Shown here: positions 1 to 15,492 of the stretch, piece by piece
Layout of the letters: every line of letters starts with the position of its first letter
Numbering within the stretch: position 1 is the stretch's first letter
From: Heterobilharzia americana
Lineage: Eukaryota > Platyhelminthes > Trematoda > Strigeidida > Schistosomatidae
DNA length: 64,000 bases
Direction: 5' to 3'
Assembly (NCBI GenBank): GCA_944470555.2
Contig: OX104127.1
Span: forward strand, 138,092,786-138,156,785
Notes under the pieces: generated by a model
Told to the model about the DNA's origin: nothing
What the model saw: the letters and a program-made list of their open reading frames with translations, nothing else
The model's database searches: none
Position numbers and translations under genes: made by a program

Positions 1-1679
1 GTTAGGAAGTATAGATATAGAAGTACAAATCTACTTTTAGAAAAGTTAATAAATAAGAACTGTAGTTAAATAGGTTTAACGAAAAATAAGATGCATATTT
101 TGTCTATCTGGATGATTAACTAACCACTACCTGAAGATATATATATATATTACTGGAAAAATATGTTTACGAATTCTCCAGTTAAACTTTGTTGACCGAT
201 AACAACAAACTCGAAGAAATACTGATAGCTCACTTCATAATGAAATTGTTTAAAAAGACAATAAAAGCTTCATGATCAAATCACCCAGCTCAGAAAACAC
301 AATACATAACCAAGATCCTCCATTATTTCAACTAGGACAAAGCCTAGATTTCTGGTTGAATAACTTACTGTCATTATTTGAACTGCTGAAAATCATAAAC
401 ATGAATATGACCATGATTAGGTGGTAGACACATGCTGATTTCGTAAGTCTCACTGACCTAACCGTCTGTTCTAAATTCTTTTTGTTGGGACCTAAATTCA
501 AACCTGAGATGTGTTTTAAACACGTGCCGGTTTTTTAAAAACATTCCATTTGATCTATTGAATACTGTTTAATATGAGAAAAATTAAATCAGTAGATATT
601 TCCGTTATAATTTTATGAAGTGAAGACGTTTAAAATTTAAAGTGATCTTGTGAACTTCGTTATCTCAAAATAACTAGAAAGAATTTTTTGTAAAAGTAAC
701 TTCCTTTAATGTGGCTAGTGGATGAGAGAATTGACGATTATCGCTAGCCTCAAGTAGTTGGAATCAATCAATAATAGTCATAAGGTAGAAAGCAGTATCC
801 ACAAAGTATTAAATCACCAATAAAATTAGTATGAATTCATTTTCTTCAAATTGTAATCAAATTACTATAACCGAAAGTTTTGGCCATCAATTATTACATG
901 CCGTTATGCACGTATAACTTTCCACTAACGGAGTTGTCGATGATTAGATCGGTTTGTTTTTCTAATTTTTATTTTATCAATTTCAATGTGATCTAATATT
1001 CCTTTACTTCCTGTTAACAAGCAAGCGGTTGACAGGTTTTGTTGATATCTTTTCCCACCACCCACCCTCCACTTATCAATTCTTTTAATCTAATCAATCC
1101 CAAAGAAGATCGCCTGAAGATTTTATTATCATCCGATAAATCTATGTAACTATTCGGTTATTCTTTTCGAATCAGATGAAATCTGGACCAGAGTACCTAA
1201 CTACTAATATTGTATCGATTATTTTTTTATATTCGACGAAAACCAGGAAATAATTTACTAGAACACATTTACAAGCGTGTTTTAGCATTCATTTTTCAAA
1301 TGCCTAGTCCTTAGGTTTGCATTTTCAGGTGAATTATCACGCAACACTCATTAAAATGATAGCTTGTGAAAAAGAAGGTATAGAAATCACTCCATAACTG
1401 TCTGTTCCATGGTTATATGATCTCAAAAATACTATGATGATTAATGGTATTTAGGCAGTCAATCTCCTCACTAAACATTCCCCATGGATAAAAGTAGGTT
1501 AATCTGAAAACAACTCCAACTGGTGCCAGTCCGTGAAGAATATCGACCTAAAACTGATAAATAAATTCTTATAGATCTCCAAATTGAATTTCTCTAATGC
1601 TCATTAATAACTCGCTTCGAGATGAGATTCCCTAAGTTCAAATGAGAATTCTTGACCAGTGGGGTAAACTAAATCGGAC
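1..1679. other. AT-rich noncoding stretch, no gene seen
   Basis: No reading frame of note and no recognisable repeat apart from a short AT dinucleotide run near 138-150. It could be intergenic, or an upstream intron of the gene whose last exon begins at 2370; the sequence does not decide. Confidence 0.5.
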
Positions 1680-1930
1680 GCGAAGACAGTTACCCAATGA
1701 CGGTATTGGATTCAGGTTGCGCTATAACGTGAACTGACAGGCATAGGAAATGTGGATCACTGCTCATCATGGAACTCGAAAGCCCTGGGTTGGATCCCTG
1801 ACGGGGAAACGAGTGCACACTGCTGAGGGCGAAAAAGCTGCCCAGTGCTCCTAGGTCCCCAATAGTTTCCCGACTGAAGTCAGTGCGTGATGAATATCAA
1901 CTTGGAATCAAACAATTGCCTCAGAGTCCT
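1680..1930 (+). repeat. tRNA-derived SINE-like remnant with possible collapsed hammerhead
   Basis: The stretch is less AT-rich than its surroundings. It holds a pol III B-box-like segment (GGTTGGATCCC, about 1788-1798) followed by a 5 bp stem, CACTG (1818-1822) with CAGTG (1843-1847). Between the arms lie CTGA (1823-1826) and CGAAA (1830-1834), the two halves of a hammerhead ribozyme core, with stem II apparently deleted. A tRNA-like promoter followed by a hammerhead is the layout of schistosome Sm-alpha SINEs. Membership of that class is inferred; the A box is not clear. Confidence 0.4.
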
Positions 1931-2369
1931 ATGCAAGGGTTGAAAGTTATTAAAACACCGTGAGATAAGTGAGATTTTATCCTTTCTTTAAAATAAAAAT
2001 ATATTCTTCAGTATAACAATATATTGGTAACACGTTGCATATATGTACCCATTTCGCATGAAATTTCGCAACAGTATTTATCTCAGCCTTTCAAGAGTCC
2101 TGTTTTTGTACCATTCAAGACCAAAAATGTGATTTTCTGCCATAACGTTAAACATTTATTTAATCCCAGACAGTAGAATATGTTCATAATAAAACAAATA
2201 AAATAACCTTTCAATGTCTTGCTTAAATCTCGAAATTGTAAGATATAAGCCAGGAAAAAGTATATTTAAATTCAATATACATTGAAAACAATATATTTAC
2301 TATATTTAACAGTTTATATAACTTTCAGATATGACTTAATACACAGTTATTCCTTTTTCTAATTTTTAG
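1931..2369. other. AT-rich noncoding, ends in a 3' splice site
   Basis: No coding potential is seen. The last bases form a good acceptor, a T-rich tract followed by AG at 2368-2369, so at least the right part is probably the last intron of the following gene. Confidence 0.5.
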
Positions 2370-3141
2370 GAAGAAGTGCCAAAGATGTAGATTGGGATAC
2401 AATTTCATTTCACCGAGTGAATATGAGTCCTCGATCAAGCAGTCGTAACATAAGGCATTATGGAATTAGCACATCAAGTCCTCATAGACATAAAAGAAGC
2501 TTATATAACGAAAATCATATTAACTATAGAAACTTCAACACAAATTCTACAAATTATTTTCTACAAAATTCGCATCATATGCAAAACTGTACTCCGGTAA
2601 GAGACGATGGAGTTGATGAAGACAACTCTCTAAACGAAGGGTTTCAAATATCTGATTCAGAACATCTTCAAGATAGTCGGTCAGTTTACGATGAAGCATA
2701 TGATCAAGCTTATGGACATATGGAAAGACCAGCATCTATTCATGATATATGTCAGCTAACTGATAACGAACATGTAGAGAATAAAACATTGGATTCTTCA
2801 AGTATTTTACGTCATCCAGCACATACTTTTCACATGAACAGGAAGCAAGACCTCGTGTTCAGAGCGCAAAAGATCTAAATCTTATTAGCAAGAGTTTTTA
2901 TGATATCAATACACCCAACAGATCGGAAGTGATTACAAATATGAAAGATATAAATATTCAATTTCCTCGTTTACTAAAGTCACCGACAACCAGTGACGAC
3001 ACAAACCCAGTCTATTATCCTGTAAGACACTACAGAACAGGCTCATTAACCTTTTACTCAGCTCCACCACCTGAAATCTCTTCTCATTGTTCAGTGAATC
3101 CAAATATCAATGCTTTCGATAAACATTTGCAGCAAAAATAA
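2370..3141 (+). CDS. terminal exon(s) of an unrecognised gene, with a reading-frame shift
   Basis: After the acceptor at 2368-2369 the frame is open from the exon edge, beginning RSAKDVDWDTISFHR, and runs to TAA at 2876-2878. Codon 2417 is GTG, so this is an internal coding exon and not a start. A second frame, open from 2785, overlaps it and continues to TAA at 3139-3141 with similar Ser/Asn/Thr-rich composition (for example SAKDLNLISKSFYDINTP, then a PPPE stretch). A poly(A) signal variant follows only after the second stop. I infer one low-complexity, hydrophilic C-terminus with a 1-base indel or an unrecognised short intron near 2800-2850; GT..AG at 2811-2845 (35 nt) would restore the frame. 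There is no transmembrane segment and no known domain. Upstream exons are outside the window or not visible. Confidence 0.55.
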
Positions 3142-3194
3142 TATGTATAAAGAATTATTTTACAAAATATTTTTCTTTGATTTACACAATCTTA

Positions 3195-3200
3195 ATTAAA
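3195..3200 (+). promoter_or_regulatory. poly(A) signal variant ATTAAA
   Basis: ATTAAA lies 54 bases after the stop at 3141, with an A-run just downstream. It is the nearest plausible 3'-end signal for the exon ending at 3141. Confidence 0.4.
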
Positions 3201-4317
3201 GTAAAAAAAAGCACAGAGACAAATTTAATGTCTAGATGGTCAGAATATCCGTGATACTCATTGCACAAAGAATGTATACACTTAGATATATGCATGAATC
3301 CTACCTTGCAGATAAAGGGATGTGAACCAAACGATAAATAGTCTGAGAGACGAGGAGTCATTTAATGACTGAAGGTTTCCCTCACAAATCCCTAGACAAT
3401 TTTTTGGAAGGTTCACGTATGGCGGTATATAAAAATCTACCATATTTTTAAGAAAAAACTGAATTACATGGGAGTTTAGGTGATTTAAAAGACTGAAATT
3501 TCATACAAATGAAAACTACTTAAATATGCGGTAGACGAAAGTCTAGTTGAAAGATGTTGGAAGAATTAGATGCTCAGTACTGAAGGTCGACCTACACTGA
3601 ATGCGTTAAAAAAAACTGGTAAGCCAAGACAAACAAAAAAATAAGACTGCAATAGGAAACAGACGTTAGAAACAGTAGTCCATAAGACATACCTTCCCAA
3701 ACACAAAATTGATATGATGGTCAGTATCTATGCCACAACTAATTGGTTACTCAACAACCTTCAGTAATTTTTTCCACATTATTAAAAACTAACAAAATAC
3801 GAGTTGACAAGTTCATTCAAAGAATATCTGAAGCATTTCAACAACTTCCACTCTATTTTCTCCAACACGGATTTTTCCCCATGAATGACCCCTTCGTAGC
3901 AATTAAACGCAGATATCATATCCATTTTGTTGAATATTCAGTAGAGATGTGGATCACTGAGCTAGATAATTCACTTTACACCAGCGCGTTACCAATTCGG
4001 AACTCATTTCAACTACGGCTTTCAGAACAGTCGAGTGGTATGATTAGCCGTCACACAATTGGTGTCGCTCACTGCCTACTGCATAAACACATGTGTAGCT
4101 TCTGGGTTGCATTTATCTTCATTACGTCACACTTACTTTACGTACCTCACATCCTAAGATCTACTTTAAGACTACTTATACTTGTCGTTGGAAGTGTTTA
4201 CACATACTGGTCGTCTTTAGCCATCACGAAAAATAATCCTTAAGCCTAAACGAAGCTTCCCGAGTTTGAAAAGCTGAGTAACCAAACACCTGAGGGTGTT
4301 AACGGCCAAGGAAGCAG
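3201..4317. other. intergenic; one ORF without recognisable features
   Basis: Holds a 166-codon open frame at 3743-4243 that begins with TTG, matches no family I know and has no splice or promoter context. I treat it as chance or repeat-derived. The right edge (4318) is the left breakpoint of the tandem duplication. Confidence 0.4.
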
Positions 4318-4589
4318 GACGCTTTCTACAACTGCCATTATCCGACTTCCGTAAACATGTGATCATCTCACCTAACAGAAATCAACTAATTCCTCTTCTC
4401 AGAAAACTTAACACTTCATGGGACCCAACAAAGATGTTTAGCTCGACATGTAAGGATTTAGAAATACAATACCCATCTGAAATTTCATACTCTACAATTT
4501 CATGACATCTAGCATGTACCCATCTCACTAAATCACTAGACAATGTCAGGTGCAACTAATATCTGTCCTTGCATCACATAAAATAAGTG

Positions 4590-5815
4590 GTACTCAACAT
4601 TTGCGGGCGTGTTAGAGCCTATGGCGAGAGGTCAGGTGAGCTGTACTCATCACGTGGTCCGTCAAGGGTGCCCACTCTCTCCATTCTTATTCAATTTTAT
4701 CACAGATTTTCTTATGGTTTCCCTCTCGTCGCCTAATTACACAGACGTTGACCTAATCACAGGAGAATTTCCGCTGGACCTAGGATATGCAGATGACATT
4801 GTCCCGTTAGGTGAAGACGCTGACAAGATGCAGAGTCTTCTGAACACTGAGTGGGAATTTGAGAATGTTTGGGATGCGTTTCCCACCACCCAAATGCAAA
4901 CTGTTGCTCCACGATTGGTCTTCAACGGTCCCTTGGCCAACAATAGAGAGTGAAGTGGTTGAGTGTGTTGACCACTTCACTTATTTGGGAAGTAGGATCA
5001 ACCCTGGTAGGTTAGTTGCCGATGAGATCTCTGCACGGATACAAAAGGCTCGGTTGGCTTTTGCCAATTTACGCCACCTATGGCGCCGCCGTGATATCCG
5101 ATTGTCTACTAAGGGTTGTGTATACTGCACAGCAGTCCGGTCTGTTCTACTGTATGGCTGCGAAACATGGCCATCAAAGGTGGAAGATATGAGAAGGCTG
5201 GTTTCAGGTGTTTGACCACCGTTGCCTTCGTAGTATAGGCCGCCGTATTCCGCGGCGTCACCACGTGAGTAACGCAGAAGTCAGTAGAGTTTTAGGGAGA
5301 AGAGGTAAATCTGTTGACGAAGATATGGACCTTCATCGACTGAGATGGTTGGGACACGTGTTACGTATGCCTAGTCACCGACTGCCTCGTTACATAATGG
5401 TTGAAGTAGGCCCAGGCTAGAAAAAGGCCCGAGGTGGCCAGACTAAAACATGGCACCAATGTATGAAGCCTTTGACTGTTGGTTTGAGGCATGTGGGGCG
5501 ATGCAGACTAGGTGGTCGGGGTCGGCGGGACAAGAGGAACCAGTGGTTGGAGATTCTAGGTGATCTGGCTGAGAACCGATGTCAGTGGCGCAGATGTATA
5601 CATACATTATCCTCATCTTAACGCTATACCGAGTCTCAGCACTTTCTCATTCTTCTTTTCTCTCTTTCCGTACTTTATATTTCTTTTGACTGCATTCTCT
5701 TATCTTCATCTCGCGCCTCATTGCCTTTTTACTCGATGTACTGATAAGAGGTGTGGCAACTCGGACCGTTACGCAGTAACGCCTGGTCTTAGGTTGATCT
5801 GGATAGATGAAGCAC
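4590..5815 (+). mobile_element. RTE-like LINE, 5'-truncated and decayed (unit 1)
   Basis: Encodes the reverse transcriptase C-terminal half in three frames: RQGCPLSPFLFNF and the catalytic YADD (4609-4953 frame), then FTYLGSRINPG through LLYGCETWP (4859-5215 frame), then FDHRCLRSIG and LHRLRWLGHVLRMPSHRLPR (5208-5420 frame). An in-frame TAG at about 5418 interrupts the last part, after which GGQTKTWHQCMKPL and NQWLEILGDLAENRCQWRR complete the usual RTE end. The 3' UTR carries a TC-rich block and a conserved segment (about 5751-5790) also found at 27,283-27,320. Two frameshifts and a stop make it non-functional. The family is SR2/Perere-3-like by motif recognition, not by search. Confidence 0.85.
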
Positions 5816-7199
5816 TCAACAACTGGAGAGACCCAGAAAAATCCCCATACGAATCAAATGTACTTGGACAAATTTAAGTATCAAGAGCCCTAAGAAATTT
5901 TATGTGGTCCCCGAGATACCTATGATGATTGTTAGGATGTTCCGTTTACTGGTCTGACGTCAACTACCCAAATTGATAACAATTCAACTAGCACTTTGTG
6001 ATAAGACTATTCAACTCCTTATAAGGTAGTAATTCTGAAGACAATAAAGAAACTCAAGTTCTACGTGGTCATTCAGTGTGCTGGAAACTCGATAAGTCCC
6101 TTCGTAATAATACTCAGCTTGAAAATGAAAAACTACGTTACAAGTTTAACGATCTTAAACCTAATAGGATTTACCCCTAAGTAAAACTAACAACCATCCA
6201 GTACATGAAATGATCCACAGTCCACCAAGCCACTAGATCGAAATTCGTGGTTTCAGGCCTACCGTGTTGACGTTTTCCTAAACACAGGGTCCGGTGCACG
6301 TAATAACACTTAGTCAATACTTCTGGATATATGCAATAAATGGAGACGGGGAGTATCTCTCTTCTTCATATTCCATAAGACAGATTGTACAATAATTCCA
6401 CTGTCCAAAACGTGAATGATATTCGTAAGGTAATCCAAAGCGGTTTTTAGTGGCTTGGATCTACGTGCAACACGTAAGTAGAATACGTATCCAAAGTGAC
6501 CACAAACTCGTAACTCATCTGGTATACCAATAATAGATACTTCTGGGATGTTTAATGCTTATTTCTGCAATTAAAATAAACTCCCCAACTTACAGTAACG
6601 ACATTTAGGCCCCAATTGCGTTACTCGATACGCGCAGTTAGTGCAAGAATGAAGTAGCTCATATGCTATAATTACTTGCGGTGGCCGTTTTTACCTGACA
6701 AACTATGGTTAATAAGTCTTGACATCTGACTGTTGACGGTTCAACCACTGCCCCACTTGCATAAGTGTGACCAAAATAATCCTTAACTGTTCAGAAAGAA
6801 CACCTACTTATCAAATGTAAATTTAAACCATGACATGCATGACTACAGAGTAGAAATGTAGTTGGTAATCAAGCTCCTGATATCAACAGGTTCACCGAAC
6901 CTTCGCGAAATGAACTGCTCAGTGAAACAAGGAACCACATGAGTTTATTATTTAGCTCGTGTACATTAAACCTCACTCTTCTCACAGAAATGCGGTTATC
7001 AGCACGACAATAAGTTGGAAACCACTAACAAACGACAAGTGTTCAACACTAAGATACAGTAAAAAAAAAACACTCACAAAGTGAAACACCCACACTACCT
7101 TTCTTCTCATTCACCGCATAGGACCATCGCAACAATTTCAATTACTCAACTACTCGAAAGCGAAATCCATTAAAAAACCTGATTATGCAGTAATTGACA
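5816..7199. other. spacer between RTE fragment and helicase 3' end; possible ORF1 remnant
   Basis: No intact gene. Around 6040-6270 a broken plus-strand frame reads like a coiled coil (LENEKLRYKFNDLKP) followed by SKFVVSGLP. This recalls the ORF1/linker region of CR1-like elements, but I am not confident. The rest shows nothing I recognise. The same stretch recurs at 15,493-16,876. Confidence 0.35.
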
Positions 7200-7205
7200 T
7201 TTATT
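7200..7205 (-). promoter_or_regulatory. poly(A) signal AATAAA of helicase gene (unit 1)
   Basis: TTTATT on the plus strand, that is AATAAA on the minus strand, begins 15 bases after the helicase TAG stop and implies a very short 3' UTR. Confidence 0.55.
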
Positions 7206-7220
7206 GGGATTAAATATGAA

Positions 7221-10641
<3,421 letters not shown>

Positions 10642-10969
10642 GTAACACAGATACCGATGATATCTAGATTACAGTAATAACAAACAAAGCTCTAACTGCG
10701 GCCGACCAGTTCAATTAAACAACGGGTTCAATTGCCAATACCAGACTGATAAGCTAATGTGAAAGTGTTGTATTCATATTTTATGTTGTGGAAATAGCAT
10801 TGCTGATGATCACTAAGTTCTCAGATATGATGCCCGTCCTGGACCTAAAGTGAACAAGTGGTCACTAGCATGGCTAACGACCTTAATCTAGCATTCATTT
10901 TCCAGATATCCAATCCAATATCAAATATCTTTTTACAAGCTAGTATAAGCCGGTTGATTTCTTCGCGCT
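10642..10969. other. upstream region of the helicase gene (unit 1)
   Basis: Holds the putative 5' UTR and promoter on the minus strand. No TATA box or other site is convincing. An AG shortly upstream of the ATG could serve as an acceptor for an untranslated 5' exon or spliced leader, but it lacks a strong pyrimidine tract. Confidence 0.3.
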
Positions 10970-13743
10970 CGCCTCTAGGCCTTGCGGAACGGTTCCAGGT
11001 CTTTGGTGGATTCAGGTGAAGTAGGTCTACCTAATCGAATGCTGTAACTCTGGTTAGCCCGGTGGGCGGTTGGGTGTTGGATAAGTTTGTAGGGAGTATG
11101 TGCTGTTGTTTTTCTTCCAAGAACTGTGGAGCAGATGGGTTCCTCAACTGCCATGCCAGTAGGCAATTGGTTGGACCGGTTGTAAGAAAAGTGATGGAAA
11201 ATATGTCCAGAGAAATCAAAGGAGAGAAAGTGCGAAGAAGAACAAGCAATAGAAAAAACGACTAAGAAAGTGGGAACGGTACAGAAGAAGAAATATCGGT
11301 AGGGGTGGTAGGGAGAGCTTTTATTAAAGTGTGAGAATGTAGAGCCAGTAGGAAGGGAGGGAGGAAATAACATTGTAGGACGGCTTATGGGAACAGAGAT
11401 AGTAATTTTATTAGTGGGAGACTGTAACTGGACGTCCACAGTGAAGTATAAGGTTGAGCCAAGTTCGCAGTGATAGTGGTGTTACAACGTATTCAATAAT
11501 AGGCTGGCCGTACTGAGTTAGTGGGTCGTGTCAGCCTTGTCCACGTCCCAGCTTGATGAGCGCAAACCGTGCGCCACCGCGTAACTGTTCAACTTCTTGA
11601 AGCTGTCAACAGACAGCAGTAACAATATCGGCAGACAATGCGCTCCAGTAGCCGATAACCCGCAGAGAGAAGTGTGGACGCACACGGGCGTTTTCCCTTT
11701 GTTGGGCGATTCTCCTTGGGTTACCACGAGGATCGTCACAGTGGCCGTTCGGTGGGATTCTACTGTTCGGATGGCCTGGGTTACTTAGTATTTTGTGGAC
11801 CGTTGTCAAGTCACCACGTAATCTACGTTAACCTAGAGAGTAGAGTCCTAGATCTTTCAGCCTGTCCTCATGGGGTTTTCGCCTCATGTTCACGACGCCC
11901 TTTGCAGTTCTCCTTTGGACTTTCTCTAGGATGTTCACATCTCTTTTCAGGTACAGTGGTGCAATGACGTTGTGGACCTTTAGGTGAGGTCGTATGTAGG
12001 TCTTGTAAAACTTCAAAAAGAGTTCCAGGGTAAAGGCACCTAGTTGTCTGCACATGAAGTGCCGTACTGCGTAGGCGCTGGAGGTGTCTCCTAGATAATT
12101 AGAGCTAGTGTCTGGCTTGTCAGTCAGTATTAGTCCTAGGTCTCTCTCTGGTGGTATGGGAAAGTTGTGTCCCGCAGACAGAATAGGGTGCTCTCCAAGA
12201 GTCAGCTGTGCTCTGAAACGTGGCTCGGTGCTTGTCCGGATTAAATGCTAGTTCATTAAAATCCACTACTGTATAATTAATCTATGATCACTTTGTAGTG
12301 CGTTTGATTCTGTTTCGGACGTCATCGCTCCCCACATCTTAGTGTCATCAGCGTGAGGCAGAATTGGGAAGCTGAGATTCAGTGGGAGGTCGTTCACAAA
12401 AAGAAGGAACAGAAGTGGACCCAGAATCGCTTCTTGTCGCACATCAGATGGTGGTATCCTACAGGTCGAGCAAACTCAGTTGGCTTCCGTAAGGAGGTGT
12501 ATGCCGTCTAAATAGTCCTGTAGCCGGGAGAGCACTTGACCCTTGATGCCCAACCTTGATATCGTGTGAATAAGAACGGCGTGCGGAACTGTGTCAAAGG
12601 CCTTGGCATAATCCGGCAAAATGACATGAACAGGAATTCGGAGGTCTCAACATGCCGCCCACTTACCACCGGCCGCCAGAATGCTTTAGGCGCAGGATCT
12701 ACCCCTTCTGAAACCATGATGAGCATCACTTAGTGCTCCCCTCTTTTCCAAGCACTCTCTGACATGGTCGTCTACCAGGCTCTTCATTACTTCTGACACC
12801 AGTGGTGGAAGGGCTATGGGTCGATAGCACTGGGTTCCGCCTATCTCCTCCTTTGAAGGCGGCGGACAGAATTACACGTTTCCACTCTCGTGGAAGCGTG
12901 TGATTGTCTAGGGAGTTTTGAAACGGATTACTCAGAGGGCCGCACAAGATACCTGCTCACTGCTTCAACACAACCGGCCAGCTGTCATCTCGTCCCGATG
13001 ATTTCCCTATGCGGGGCTCTGGTGGCTTTTCGATGACTATAACAGGAGTTAACTTTGTTCCATGCAACTCAACCGCATTTGGTGGTGCTGAATGATGCTC
13101 GGGCAGTTGGCAATTTCGGCTAGATGGAAACGTGTTCAGCTGCGTGTCGGAGGCGGCGCTACAGGCTTCGATGACCTCCAGTCCGGGAAGGTTCTATCCG
13201 TTCAGTCCCTTCAGGATCCAAGACCCTTGGCTGGTGGACACTCTGCCTGCCATAAATCGATAGTTTTTGGGGTTCACCTCCAGCTCCTGGGCGGGGTTCG
13301 TCTGGAACGGCTTCCCGTCTCCCCTCACTTTGATGTTGTGTCGATTTCTCAGGGTCATGCACGCGGCGTGGTCAGACTCTTTTCTGGAGTTCCTCCACTC
13401 GTGCCGTGCCTTCCTCTCGGCTTTAAAAAGCCGTTCAGTGCCTTGTTTCAACCATAAGGCTCGCCTCCTCGGTATTTCTGTGATTGCTGGTACGTTCTCA
13501 GAGATAGCCGCCTCGATGATATCCAGCTAGTTCCCAATGTTGAACAATCGAAAGGCTTCTCCAATCCTGGAGCCATGGTGCCGTCGACGGATGTCGGTTC
13601 ATCGCCACGTAATTTGCCTCGCTGTAGCAAAGACAAGGACGAGATCCCTCCCGTGACAGTTGTTGCCTGAATGCCAGGCAGAACACTACTGTGCCGCGAC
13701 TGCTGCTGCCAAGGGGAGTTTGAACCTGAGCGTTTTCAGACAA
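10970..13743 (-). mobile_element. CR1-like LINE, decayed (unit 1)
   Basis: Read on the minus strand from 13,743: a pre-RT linker (RNRHNIKVRGDGKPFQTNP, 13,194-13,451), then RT fragments in several frames: LPREWKRVILSAAFKGGDR (12,726-12,947), a patch with SEGVDPAPKAFWRPVVSGR (12,508-12,729), and the thumb-like FKFYKTYIRPHLKVHN with LEKVQRRTAKGV (11,828-12,055). The end, SFKKLNSYAVAHGLRSSSWD, lies at 11,518-11,739. Below that, to about 10,970, is probable 3' UTR. Several frameshifts and stops show it is dead. The CR1/jockey-type clade is assigned from motif order only. Confidence 0.75.
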
Positions 13744-14266
13744 CCAAAGAAATTTACTAAGTTTTGAGTTCTTAAAACTGGTCGTTTCGTTTTATAACTT
13801 CCATATTTGGTAAATAAACGTTCTTAACAAAGAATCAGTGACGAACCATATCCATGGATGAGAGTTCCTTGTTAGTAGGAGCAGTGACCAAGCGTCAGTT
13901 ACCAGTTATGCCATTTAAAGTCAGTGCAGAGTAAAAAGCAACCTCTCGGACCCCTGCTATTTATTGTAGGCACAAATGAACGACCAAATATTACGACGCT
14001 TTCTACAACTGCCATTATCCGACTTCCGTAAACATGTGATCATCTCACCTAACAGAAATCAACTAATTCCTCTTCTCAGAAAACTTAACACTTCATGGGA
14101 CCCAACAAAGATGTTTAGCTCGACATGTAAGGATTTAGAAATACAATACCCATCTGAAATTTCATACTCTACAATTTCATGACATCTAGCATGTACCCAT
14201 CTCACTAAATCACTAGACAATGTCAGGTGCAACTAATATCTGTCCTTGCATCACATAAAATAAGTG

Positions 14267-15492
14267 GTACTCAACATTTGCGGGCGTGTTAGAGCCTATG
14301 GCGAGAGGTCAGGTGAGCTGTACTCATCACGTGGTCCGTCAAGGGTGCCCACTCTCTCCATTCTTATTCAATTTTATCACAGATTTTCTTATGGTTTCCC
14401 TCTCGTCGCCTAATTACACAGACGTTGACCTAATCACAGGAGAATTTCCGCTGGACCTAGGATATGCAGATGACATTGTCCCGTTAGGTGAAGACGCTGA
14501 CAAGATGCAGAGTCTTCTGAACACTGAGTGGGAATTTGAGAATGTTTGGGATGCGTTTCCCACCACCCAAATGCAAACTGTTGCTCCACGATTGGTCTTC
14601 AACGGTCCCTTGGCCAACAATAGAGAGTGAAGTGGTTGAGTGTGTTGACCACTTCACTTATTTGGGAAGTAGGATCAACCCTGGTAGGTTAGTTGCCGAT
14701 GAGATCTCTGCACGGATACAAAAGGCTCGGTTGGCTTTTGCCAATTTACGCCACCTATGGCGCCGCCGTGATATCCGATTGTCTACTAAGGGTTGTGTAT
14801 ACTGCACAGCAGTCCGGTCTGTTCTACTGTATGGCTGCGAAACATGGCCATCAAAGGTGGAAGATATGAGAAGGCTGGTTTCAGGTGTTTGACCACCGTT
14901 GCCTTCGTAGTATAGGCCGCCGTATTCCGCGGCGTCACCACGTGAGTAACGCAGAAGTCAGTAGAGTTTTAGGGAGAAGAGGTAAATCTGTTGACGAAGA
15001 TATGGACCTTCATCGACTGAGATGGTTGGGACACGTGTTACGTATGCCTAGTCACCGACTGCCTCGTTACATAATGGTTGAAGTAGGCCCAGGCTAGAAA
15101 AAGGCCCGAGGTGGCCAGACTAAAACATGGCACCAATGTATGAAGCCTTTGACTGTTGGTTTGAGGCATGTGGGGCGATGCAGACTAGGTGGTCGGGGTC
15201 GGCGGGACAAGAGGAACCAGTGGTTGGAGATTCTAGGTGATCTGGCTGAGAACCGATGTCAGTGGCGCAGATGTATACATACATTATCCTCATCTTAACG
15301 CTATACCGAGTCTCAGCACTTTCTCATTCTTCTTTTCTCTCTTTCCGTACTTTATATTTCTTTTGACTGCATTCTCTTATCTTCATCTCGCGCCTCATTG
15401 CCTTTTTACTCGATGTACTGATAAGAGGTGTGGCAACTCGGACCGTTACGCAGTAACGCCTGGTCTTAGGTTGATCTGGATAGATGAAGCAC
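14267..15492 (+). mobile_element. RTE-like LINE fragment (unit 2 copy)
   Basis: Exact-looking repeat of 4590-5815 at +9,677, with the same two frameshifts and the same in-frame TAG at about 15,095. Sharing these lesions means it arose by DNA duplication and not by an independent retrotransposition. Confidence 0.85.

Noticed and set aside
3743..4243. 166-codon open frame, plus strand
   Set aside because: Starts with TTG, has no family motif or splice context, and lies in repeat-rich sequence.
10975..11439. 154-codon minus frame beyond the CR1-like element
   Set aside because: Most likely the element's 3' UTR; Ser/Pro-rich with no domain.
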